From Pogonophryne albipinna (lineage: Eukaryota > Chordata > Actinopteri > Perciformes > Artedidraconidae), in assembly GCA_028583405.1 (NCBI GenBank), contig JAPTMU010000164.1, positions 362,144-426,143 of the forward strand: a stretch of DNA of 64,000 nt, written 5' to 3'. The translations under genes and the position numbers were made by a program. This document shows, piece by piece, positions 38,162-49,000 of this stretch. Under the pieces are notes generated by a model. The model did no database searches, was not told the origin of the DNA, and was given only the letters and a program-made list of their open reading frames with translations. Positions within the stretch are counted from its first letter, which is position 1. The number at the start of each line of letters is the position of its first letter.

Positions 38162-39040
38162 NNNNNNNNNNNNNNNNNNNNNNNNNNNNNNNNNNNNNNN
38201 NNNNNNNNNNNNNNNNNNNNNNNNNNNNNNNNNNNNNNNNNNNNNNNNNNNNNNNNNNNNNNNNNNNNNNNNNNNNNNNNNNNNNNNNNNNNNNNNNNNN
38301 NNNNNNNNNNNNNNNNNNNNNNNNNNNNNNNNNNNNNNNNNNNNNNNNNNNNNNNNNNNNNNNNNNNNNNNNNNNNNNNNNNNNNNNNNNNNNNNNNNNN
38401 NNNNNNNNNNNNNNNNNNNNNNNNNNNNNNNNNNNNNNNNNNNNNNNNNNNNNNNNNNNNNNNNNNNNNNNNNNNNNNNNNNNNNNNNNNNNNNNNNNNN
38501 NNNNNNNNNNNNNNNNNNNNNNNNNNNNNNNNNNNNNNNNNNNNNNNNNNNNNNNNNNNNNNNNNNNNNNNNNNNNNNNNNNNNNNNNNNNNNNNNNNNN
38601 NNNNNNNNNNNNNNNNNNNNNNNNNNNNNNNNNNNNNNNNNNNNNNNNNNNNNNNNNNNNNNNNNNNNNNNNNNNNNNNNNNNNNNNNNNNNNNNNNNNN
38701 NNNNNNNNNNNNNNNNNNNNNNNNNNNNNNNNNNNNNNNNNNNNNNNNNNNNNNNNNNNNNNNNNNNNNNNNNNNNNNNNNNNNNNNNNNNNNNNNNNNN
38801 NNNNNNNNNNNNNNNNNNNNNNNNNNNNNNNNNNNNNNNNNNNNNNNNNNNNNNNNNNNNNNNNNNNNNNNNNNNNNNNNNNNNNNNNNNNNNNNNNNNN
38901 NNNNNNNNNNNNNNNNNNNNNNNNNNNNNNNNNNNNNNNNNNNNNNNNNNNNNNNNNNNNNNNNNNNNNNNNNNNNNNNNNNNNNNNNNNNNNNNNNNNN
39001 NNNNNNNNNNNNNNNNNNNNNNNNNNNNNNNNNNNNNNNN
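38162..39040. other. Assembly gap, 879 N
   Basis: An N run of non-round length, so its size may be estimated. Frames through it are meaningless. Confidence 0.99.
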
Positions 39041-39216
39041 GCTCTAGATGATAGGAAGGAGGTTCCTGAGAGAAACGGACTATTGGACTCAGTGATTGCT
39101 GGAACAATCAAATAAAGCACTTGTTGAGTTAATGTCGGCCTTTATCTGATTCAGCAGCTCTTATGTCTCGAAGTGAAAACATCTGCTCCTTGTTGTTCTG
39201 GGTTTGAAGCTTGATG
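39041..39216. other. Unassigned segment between gap and array
   Basis: About 175 bp with an AATAAAGCACTTG near 39112 and no recognisable coding. Origin unknown. Confidence 0.4.
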
Positions 39217-41993
39217 GTGAAGCACTGAGGGGCAGAGTAAAGCCCCAGCGCCCCCTGCTGGGCACAGGAAGCTTGATGGTGAAGCACTGTGGGGCAGGAG
39301 TAAAGCCCCAGCGCCCCCTGCTGGGCACAGGAAGCTTGATGGTGAAGCACTGAGGAGCAGAGTAAAGCCCCAGCGCCCCCTGCTGGGCACAGGAAGCTTG
39401 ATGGTGAAGCACTGAGGGGCAGAGTAAAGCCCCAGCGCCCCCTGCTGGGCACAGGAAGCTTGATGGTGAAGCACTGAGGGGCAGAGTAAAGCCCACGCGC
39501 CCCTGCTGGGCACAGGAAGCTTGATGGTGAAGCACTGAGGGGCAGAGTAAAGCCCAGCGGCCCCCTGCTGGGCACAGGAAGCTTGATTGGTGAAGCACTG
39601 TGGGGCAGAGTAAAGCCCCAGCGCCCCCTGCTGGGCACAGGAAGCTTGATGGTGAAGCACTGTGGGGCAGAGTAAAGCCCCAGCGCCCCCTGCTGGGCAC
39701 AGGAACTTGATGGTGAAGCACTGAGGGCAGAGTAAAGCCCCAGCGCCCCCTGCTGGGCACAGGAAGCTTGATGGTGAAGCACTGAGGAGCAGAGTAAAGC
39801 CCCAGCGCCCCTGCTGGGCACAGGAAGCTTGATGGTGAAGCACTGAGGGGCAGAGTAAAGCCCCAGCGCCCCCTGCTGGGCACAGGAAGCTTGATGGTGA
39901 AGCACTGAGGGGCAGAGTAAAGCCCCAGCGCCCCCTGCTGGGCACAGGAAGCTTGATGGTGAAGCACTGAGGGGGCAGAGTAAAGCCCCAGCGCCCCCTG
40001 CTGGGCACAGGAAGCTTGATGGTGAAGCACTGAGGGGCAGAGTAAAGCCCCAGCGCCCCCTGCTGGGCACAGGAAGCTTGATGGTGAAGCACTGAGGGGC
40101 AGAGTAAAGCCCCAGCGCCCCCTGCTGGGCACAGGAAGCTTGATTGTGAAGCACTGTGGGGCAGAGTAAAGCCCCAGCGCCCCCTGCTGGGCACAGGAAG
40201 CTTGATGGTGAATCACTGAGGGGCAGAGTAAAGCCCCAGCGCCCCCTGCTGGGCACTGGAAGCTTGATTGTGAAGCACTGAGGAGCAGAGTAAAGCCCCA
40301 GCGCCCCCTGCTGGGCACAGGAAGCTTGATGGTGAAGCACTGAGGGGCAGAGTAAAGCCCCAGCGCCCCCTGCTGGGCACAGGAAGCTTGATGGTGAAGC
40401 ACTGAGGGGCAGAGTAAAGCCCCAGCGCCCCCTGCTGGGCACAGGAAGCTTGATGGTGAAGCACTGAGGAGCAGAGTAAAGCCCCAGCGCCCCCTGCTGG
40501 GCACAGGAAGCTTGATGGTGAAGCACTGAGGGGCAGAGTAAAGCCCCAGCGCCCCCTGTTGGGCACAGGAAGCTTGATTGTGAAGCACTGAGGGTCAGAG
40601 TAAAGCCCCAGCGCCCCCTGCTGGGCACAGGAAGCTTGATGGTGAAGCACTGAGGAGCAGAGTAAAGCCCCAGCGCCCCCTGCTGGGCACAGGAAGCTTG
40701 ATGGTGAAGCACTGAGGGGCAGAGTAAAGCCCCAGCGCCCCCTGCTGGGCACAGGAAGCTTGATGGTGAAGCACTGAGGGGCAGAGTAAAGCCCCAGCGC
40801 CCCCTGCTGGGCACAGGAAGCTTGATTGTGAAGCACTGAGGGGCAGAGTAAAGCCCCAGCGCCCCCTGCTGGGCACAGGAAGCTTGATGGTGAAGCACTG
40901 AGGGGCAGAGTAAAGCCCCAGCGCCCCCTGCTGGGCACAGGAAGCTTGATGGTGAAGCACTGAGGGGCAGAGTAAAGCCCCAGCGCCCCCTGCTGGGCAC
41001 AGGAAGCTTGATGGTGAAGCACTGTGGGGCAGAGTAAAGCCCCAGCGCCCCCTGCTGGGCACAGGAAGCTTGATGGTGAAGCACTGAGGAGCAGAGTAAA
41101 GCCCCAGCGCCCCCTGCTGGGCACAGGAAGCTTGATGGTGAAGCACTGAGGGGCAGAGTAAAGCCCCAGCGCCCCCTGCTGGGCACAGGAAGCTTGATGG
41201 TGAAGTACTGAGGGGCAGAGTAAAGCCCCAGCGCCCCCTGCTGGGCACAGGAAGCTTGATGGTGAAGCACTGAGGGGCAGAGTAAAGCCCCAGCGCCCCC
41301 TGCTGGGCACAGGAAGCTTGATGGTGAAGCACTGAGGGGCAGAGTAAAGCCCCAGCGCCCCTGCTGGGCACAGGAAGCTTGATGGTGAAGCACTGAGGAG
41401 CAGAGTAAAGCCCCAGCGCCCCCTGCTGGGCACAGGAAGCTTGATGGTGAAGCACTGAGGGGCAGAGTAAAGCCCCAGCGCCCCCTGCTGGGCACAGGAA
41501 GCTTGATTGTGAAGCACTGAGGGGCAGAGTAAAGCCCCAGCGCCCCCTGCTGGGCACAGGAAGCTTGATGGTGAAGCACTGAGGGGCAGAGTAAAGCCCC
41601 AGCGCCCCCTGCTGGGCACAGGAAGCTTGATGGTGAAGCACTGAGGGGCAGAGTAAAGCCCCAGCGCCCCCTGCTGGGCACAGGAAGCTTGATGGTGAAG
41701 CACTGAGGGGCAGAGTAAAGCCCCAGCGCCCCCTGCTGGGCACAGGAAGCTTGATGGTGAAGCACTGAGGGGCAGAGTAAAGCCCCAGCGCCCCCTGCTG
41801 GGCACAGGAAGCTTGATGGTGAAGTACTGAGGGGCAGAGTAAAGCCCCAGCGCCCCCTGCTGGGCACAGGAAGCTTGATGGTGAAGTACTGAGGGGCAGA
41901 GTAAAGCCCCAGCGCCCCCTGCTGGGCACAGGAAGCTTGATGGTGAAGTACTGAGGGGCAGAGTAAAGCCCCAGCGCCCCCTGCTGGGCACAG
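39217..41993. repeat. 62-bp minisatellite with CTCF-core motif, about 45 copies
   Basis: Very uniform 62-bp units. Each contains, on the minus strand, CCAGCAGGGGGCGCTGG, which satisfies the CTCF core consensus CCASYAGRKGGCRSYV at every position. About 40 of 45 units keep the core. Damaged ones lie near 39491, 39556, 39808, 40551 and 41357 (lost or gained C, or one substitution). All motifs face the same way. Because 3 x 62 bp lacks stops, all three minus frames are open for hundreds of codons. This is not a protein gene. Confidence 0.95.
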
Positions 41994-42989
41994 GTTAATG
42001 AAACCGTATGTTATGGTTCTGTTACTCAGCAGAGGCTTTGATCCAAAGGGACTCACAAAAAAAATAGAAGACCCATAATTAACATTAGAATATCAATACA
42101 AATAGTTACATAGTCAGTTACATTACTTATTACATTTTTAACAGGGTAATTAGTCATCTGTAACCTACTACATTTCAAAAGTAAACTTCCCAACCCTGAT
42201 CATTCATTATAGTCAGCTAATTCATGAAACTTCAAAGGATGACCAAAGCATGTCAATATGATCTGTCTGTCTATACATTAAATCAGCAGTAGCCTAAGTT
42301 CTGTCGTCAGGGTAAATGCATCTTTAATTGTTGTATTCCTATTTGAATTCATTGTAAATAATCTTAACTGTGCTGACTGCCTGTTTACTCCACACTACGT
42401 GTTATCAGACAGTCTCATCATGTTGGCATGGTAATATTGCATGAGGTGTTTTAGTCAGTTATTATGTCGGCCTATTCTGTAGGTTAGAATCTGTCGTGTC
42501 AGAATCTAACAATTAGGCCTAATTTATGTCTGTCTGTGAAATTATTTCAAAATGTTCAGTTTGACCAATTAGGCTCAAAAAGTACACAGTAAGTACTTCA
42601 TAGTACTTGTTGTCCATTTTAGACAGAGGCTTATTATATTTACAGCCCTTAATAACATTCATTTTCCTGGCTGTTTTCGTTGTGAAAACAAATGGACTGT
42701 AGATACACAGATTGACCGTCCTCATCTGCGCTCTTATTTTGAAAGACAACTTCCGGTAGCAGAATATGAAAAAACGGTAGTTTTCTAGTGATTTTATTTT
42801 TTGTTTTGAGAAGTAGAAAATGAAAATCATCCCGTTTTTTAAGTTTAGTAAATCCCCTTTTGACCATGATAAAGAAAAACGCCTTGTATTTGAATTTTGG
42901 TTTTTCAATTTGAAAACGAAAATCAAATATCCAGTAGTTTTTTGTTTTTGAATTTCCATTTGTGAAAAGAAAATCCAATGAGCAAAACA
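41994..42989. other. Intergenic AT-rich DNA
   Basis: No gene recognised. The 42650-42970 part is unusually A/T-run-rich (many TTTT and AAAA blocks) and looks like an interspersed repeat. The minus frame at 42519-42959 is low-complexity and has no domain. Confidence 0.45.
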
Positions 42990-43455
42990 TCCACTGACCC
43001 TCTCAGTTCAGACGAGGTGGGGCACGGATCTGTGTGTTTCCCATGCTGAGCTTTTTATTACGCTCTCTTCCTCCACGCTGTGTTTCTGGAGAGTCTGCGG
43101 GACGAAAATAGGGTTTCTGATTCTGAACAAAATAAAGGAAGAACTACTGAATTCATTTAAAAATAATTTTCTTTTTTATTTAAAAATAATTGTATTTTCT
43201 TTCAAACATTATTTCATTTTATCAAGAAGCTCTCAGTCTGTGTGACGCCTGCTCCTCTGCGCATGCGCACTGCACCTCCACTAAAGCAGGCCGAGAGACG
43301 CAGACACCAGAGGAGAACCGGGACAAACCGGTAGACACCGGGACAAACAGGGATACACCGGGACAGACACGGAGACACACAGACCCCCCGGAGAGACCAG
43401 GGACAGCGGCGGAGGAGCGGCGGGTCCGCAGCCCGGAGCCTGGACGCGACACACG
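42990..43455 (+). promoter_or_regulatory. Candidate GC-rich promoter and first exon of a rightward gene
   Basis: A GC- and CpG-rich stretch follows AT-rich DNA. TGCGCATGCGCA at 43258-43269 is a perfect NRF1 palindrome. The following 180 bp (43270-43455) is exon-like, rich in CCGGGACA-type short repeats, and ends ACACACG/GTAAGAC, a strong donor. No start codon with recognisable protein follows, so this may be a non-coding first exon whose intron holds the arrays to the right. The gene it belongs to is not visible. Confidence 0.5.
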
Positions 43456-43639
43456 GTAAGACAAAGCAACGGGGTGTCTGTGTCCTCTGAGGGGAGACAC
43501 CGTGTCCTGCAGCTGGAGACAGACAGACAGGGAGTGCACAGACAGGGAGAGAGAGACACACAGACAGCTGAGGCCGGGTGATGGAAACACTGACACCACT
43601 GTGTGTCCCTGAACGCATCATCCGGGGCCAAAATCCATC

Positions 43640-45596
43640 ACAACATCTGGAGAGGACAGACAGAGGACATATACAGACCTATAGATATATAGAGAGGACA
43701 CATAGAGACATTAAGAGACATATAGAGGAGATATAGAGACAAATAGAGGACATATAGAGACATATAGAGACAAATAGAGACATATAGAGGAGATATAGAG
43801 ACAAATAGAGACAAATAGAGGACATATAGAGACATATAGAGGAGATATAGAGACAAATAGAGACATATAGAGGAGATATAGAGACAAATAGAGGACATAT
43901 AGAGGAGATATAGAGACAAATAGAGACATATAGAGACAAATAGAGACAAATAGAGGACATATAGAGGAGATATAGAGACAAATAGAGACATATAGAGGAG
44001 ATATAGAGACAAATAGAGACAAATAGAGGAGATATAGAGACAAATAGAGACAAATAGAGACATATAGAGGAGATATAGAGACAAATAGAGACATATAGAG
44101 GAGATATAGAGACAAATAGAGACAAATAGAGGACATATAGAGACAAATAGAGACAAATAGAGACATATAGAGGAGATATAGAGACAAATAGAGACAAATA
44201 GAGGACATATAGAGGAGATATAGAGACAAATAGAGACAAATAGAGACATATAGAGGAGATATAGAGACAAATAGAGACATATAGAGGAGATATAGAGACA
44301 AATAGAGACAAATAGAGGACATATAGAGGAGATATAGAGACAAATAGAGACAAATAGAGGACATATAGAGGAGATATAGAGACAAATAGAGACAAATAGA
44401 GACATATAGAGGAGATATAGAGACAAATAGAGACAAATAGAGACATATAGAGGAGATATAGAGACAAATAGAGACATATAGAGGAGATATAGAGACAAAT
44501 AGAGACAAATAGAGGAGATATAGAGACAAATAGAGACAAATAGAGGACATATAGAGGAGATATAGAGACAAATAGAGACATATAGAGGAGATATAGAGAC
44601 AAATAGAGACAAATAGAGACATATAGAGGAGATATAGAGACAAATAGAGACAAATAGAGGACATATAGAGGAGATATAGAGACAAATAGAGACAAATAGA
44701 GACATATAGAGGAGATATAGAGACAAATAGAGACATATAGAGGAGATATAGAGACAAATAGAGACATATAGAGGAGATATAGAGACATATAGAGGAGATA
44801 TAGAGACAAATAGAGACATATAGAGGAGATATAGAGACAAATAGAGACAAATAGAGGACATATAGAGGAGATATAGAGACAAATAGAGACAAATAGAGAC
44901 ATATAGAGGAGATATAGAGACAAATAGAGACAAATAGAGACATATAGAGGAGATATAGAGACAAATAGAGACAAATAGAGACATATAGAGGAGATATAGA
45001 GACAAATAGAGACAAATAGAGACATATAGAGGAGATATAGAGACAAATAGAGACAAATAGAGACATATAGAGGAGATATAGAGACAAATAGAGACATATA
45101 GAGGAGATATAGAGACAAATAGAGACAAATAGAGGAGATATAGAGACAAATAGAGGACATATAGAGACAAATAGAGGAGATGTAGAGACATATAGAGACA
45201 TATAGAGATATATAGAGACAAATAGAGACAAATAGAGGACATATAGAGACAAATAGAGGAGATGTAGAGACATATAGAGGAGATGTAGAGACAAATAGAG
45301 ACATATAGAGACAAATAGAGGAGATGTAGAGACAAATAGAGACATATAGAGACAAATAGAGGAGATGTAGAGACATATAGAGGAGATGTAGAGACATATA
45401 GAGACATATAGAGACAAATAGAGGACATATAGAGACATATAGAGACAAATAGAGACATATAGAGGAGATATAGAGACAAATAGAGACATATAGAGGAGAT
45501 ATAGAGACAAATAGAGGAGATGTAGAGACATATAGAGGAGATGTAGAGACATATAGAGGAGATGTAGAGATATATAGAGACAAATAGAGACATATA
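43640..45596. repeat. Purine-rich 10/11-bp array
   Basis: Built from ATAGAGACAA, ATAGAGACAT, ATAGAGGAGAT and ATAGAGGACAT subunits grouped into 31-43-bp composites. The plus strand is mostly A and G. Open frames in all three minus frames are artefacts of stop-free repeats. Confidence 0.95.
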
Positions 45597-46095
45597 TGTC
45601 TTATGTCTTTATTAGGATCCCCATGAGCATTGGATATTCTTCCTGGGGTCCTCACACACTCAAAACATACAACATTAAAACAAAACATCTCATCATTTCA
45701 TGCAATTTACAGTGAAGTGAAAACTAAAATGGCCACCCTAAGGCCAAACAAAAGTACATACAAATAAGTGTACATAATAATATATGCATACATAGCCACA
45801 GGCACAGTTCACATTTACTTTGTAATACTTAAATCATTTGTTATCAACCTTTTGAAATGTACTTGAGAATGTTCCTGAATGATGTGGACCGGTGAAGAGC
45901 AGCTGATCACGGCTCTGGACCGTTTTCTGTCCCATGTTTGATTTAGATTTGGGAAATACGAACCTTCCTTCTATCGTATGTCGTGTTTGATAGTTATGTT
46001 GAGCTATAAACCTTTGTTATAATATATCTGCTGAGTGAGTCACTGTAATATTTCTGACAACATGTAATAAAATATAAGTTGACCTCTGTCTGACA
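45597..46095 (-). pseudogene. 3' end of antisense LINE (C-terminal codons and 3' UTR)
   Basis: Minus-strand reading leaves the 45-bp array as WLTVRQRSTYILLHVVRNIT, the usual continuation of this LINE thumb domain. It then degenerates through stops to a 3' end with AATAAAGACATAAG beside the purine array. Confidence 0.7.
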
Positions 46096-49000
46096 GTTAA
46101 CCATTTCAGTGTCTCCAGCATCTCAGTGGCTCTGGCTCTGTAGGAGCATTTCAGTGTCTCCAGCATCTCAGTGGCTCTGGTTCTGTAGGAGCATTTCAGT
46201 GTCTCCAGCATCTCAGTGGCTCTGGCTCTGTAGGAGCATTTCAGTGTCTCCAGCATCTCAGTGGCTCTGGCTCTGTAGGAGCATTTCAGTGTCTCCAGCA
46301 TCTCAGTGGCTCTGGCTCTGTAGGAGCATTTCAGTGTCTCCAGCATCTCAGTGGCTCTGGCTCTGTAGGAGCATTTCAGTGTCTCCAGCATGTCAGTGGC
46401 TCTGGCTCTGTAGGAGCATTTCAGTGTCTCCAGCATCTCAGTGGCTCTGGCTCTGTAGGAGCATTTCAGTGTCTCCAGCATCTCAGTGGCTCTGGCTCTG
46501 TAGGAGCATTTCAGTGTCTCCAGCATGTCAGTGGCTCTGGCTCTGTAGGAGCATTTCAGTGTCTCCAGCATCTCAGTGGCTCTGGTTCTGTAGGAGCATT
46601 TCAGTGTCTCCAGCATCTCAGTGGCTCTGGCTCTGTAGGAGCATTTCAGTGTCTCCAGCATCTCAGTGGCTCTGGCTCTGTAGGAGCATTTCAGTGTCTC
46701 CAGCATCTCAGTGGCTCTGGTTCTGTAGGAGCATTTCAGTGTCTCCAGCATCTCAGTGGCTCTGGCTCTGTAGGAGCATTTCAGTGTCTCCAGCATCTCA
46801 GTGGCTCTGGCTCTGTAGGAGCATTTCAGTGTCTCCAGCATGTCAGTGGCTCTGGCTCTGTAGGAGCATTTCAGTGTCTCCAGCATCTCAGTGGCTCTGG
46901 TTCTGTAGGAGCATTTCAGTGTCTCCAGCATCTCAGTGGCTCTGGCTCTGTAGGAGCATTTCAGTGTCTCCAGCATCTCAGTGGCTCTGGCTCTGTAGGA
47001 GCATTTCAGTGTCTCCAGCATCTCAGTGGCTCTGGCTCTGTAGGAGCATTTCAGTGTCTCCAGCATCTCAGTGGCTCTGGCTCTGTAGGAGCATTTCAGT
47101 GTCTCCAGCATGTCAGTGGCTCTGGCTCTGTAGGAGCATTTCAGTGTCTCCAGCATCTCAGTGGCTCTGGCTCTGTAGGAGCATTTCAGTGTCTCCAGCA
47201 TCTCAGTGGCTCTGGCTCTGTAGGAGCATTTCAGTGTCTCCAGCATCTCAGTGGCTCTGGTTCTGTAGGAGCATTTCAGTGTCTCCAGCATCTCAGTGGC
47301 TCTGGCTCTGTAGGAGCATTTCAGTGTCTCCAGCATGTCAGTGGCTCTGGCTCTGTAGGAGCATTTCAGTGTCTCCAGCATGTCAGTGGCTCTGGCTCTG
47401 TAGGAGCATTTCAGTGTCTCCAGCATCTCAGTGGCTCTGGTTCTGTAGGAGCATTTCAGTGTCTCCAGCATCTCAGTGGCTCTGGCTCTGTAGGAGCATT
47501 TCAGTGTCTCCAGCATGTCAGTGGCTCTGGCTCTGTAGGAGCATTTCAGTGTCTCCAGCATCTCAGTGGCTCTGGCTCTGTAGGAGCATTTCAGTGTCTC
47601 CAGCATCTCAGTGGCTCTGGCTCTGTGGGAGCATTTCAGTGTCTCCAGCATGTCAGTGGCTCTGGCTCTGTAGGAGCATTTCAGTGTCTCCAGCATCTCA
47701 GTGGCTCTGGCTCTGTAGGAGCATTTCAGTGTCTCCAGCATCTCAGTGGCTCTGGCTCTGTAGGAGCATTTCAGTGTCTCCAGCATGTCAGTGGTTCTGG
47801 TTCTGTAGGAGCATTTCAGTGTCTCCAGCATGTCAGTGGCTCTGGCTCTGTAGGAGCATTTCAGTGTCTCCAGCATCTCAGTGGCTCTGGCTCTGTAGGA
47901 GCATTTCAGTGTCTCCAGCATCTCAGTGGCTCTGGTTCTGTAGGAGCATTTCAGTGTCTCCAGCATCTCAGTGGCTCTGGCTCTGTAGGAGCATTTCAGT
48001 GTCTCCAGCATCTCAGTGGCTCTGGCTCTGTAGGAGCATTTCAGTGTCTCCAGCATCTCAGTGGCTCTGGTTCTGTAGGAGCATTTCAGTGTCTCCAGCA
48101 TGTCAGTGGCTCTGGCTCTGTAGGAGCATTTCAGTGTCTCCAGCATCTCAGTGGCTCTGGCTCTGTAGGAGCATTTCAGTGTCTCCAGCATGTCAGTGGC
48201 TCTGGCTCTGTAGGAGCATTTCAGTGTCTCCAGCATCTCAGTGGTTCTGGCTCTGTAGGAGCATTTCAGTGTCTCCAGCATGTCAGTGGCTCTGGTTCTG
48301 TAGGAGCATTTCAGTGTCTCCAGCATGTCAGTGGCTCTGGTTCTGTAGGAGCATTTCAGTGTCTCCAGCATGTCAGTGGCTCTGGCTCTGTAGGAGCATT
48401 TCAGTGTCTCCAGCATCTCAGTGGTTCTGGCTCTGTAGGAGCATTTCAGTGTCTCCAGCATGTCAGTGGCTCTGGCTCTGTAGGAGCATTTCAGTGTCTC
48501 CAGCATCTCAGTGGCTCTGGTTCTGTAGGAGCATTTCAGTGTCTCCAGCATGTCAGTGGCTCTGGCTCTGTAGGAGCATTTCAGTGTCTCCAGCATGTCA
48601 GTGGCTCTGGTTCTGTAGGAGCATTTCAGTGTCTCCAGCATCTCAGTGGCTCTGGCTCTGTAGGAGCATTTCAGTGTCTCCAGCATCTCAGTGGCTCTGG
48701 CTCTGTATGAGCATTTCAGTGTCTCCAGCATCTCAGTGGCTCTGGTTCTGTAGGAGCATTTCAGTGTCTCCAGCATCTCAGTGGCTCTGGTTCTGTAGGA
48801 GCATTTCAGTGTCTCCAGCATGTCAGTGGCTCTGGCTCTGCAGGAGCATTTCAGTGTCTCCAGCATCTCAGTGGCTCTGGCTCTGTAGGAGCATTTCAGT
48901 GTCTCCAGCATGTCAGTGCTCTGGCTCTGTAGGAGCATTTCAGTGTCTCCAGCATCTCAGTGGCTCTGGCTCTGTAGGAGCATTTCAGTGTCTCCAGCAT

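Noticed and set aside
39129..42056. Minus-strand frames of up to 975 codons across the 62-bp array
   Set aside because: All three frames are open over the same DNA, as expected for a stop-free repeat whose length is not a multiple of three. There is no promoter, domain or non-repeat coding flank.
42519..42959. 146-codon minus-strand frame as a small gene
   Set aside because: Low-complexity Lys/Phe/Ile/Asn composition from A/T runs, no domain and no splice or promoter context.
43638..45688. Membrane-like SLYLLYMSLFVSIC frames in the purine array
   Set aside because: Leu/Tyr/Ser/Ile/Val-rich peptides are what this repeat encodes in any minus frame. It is not a transmembrane protein.
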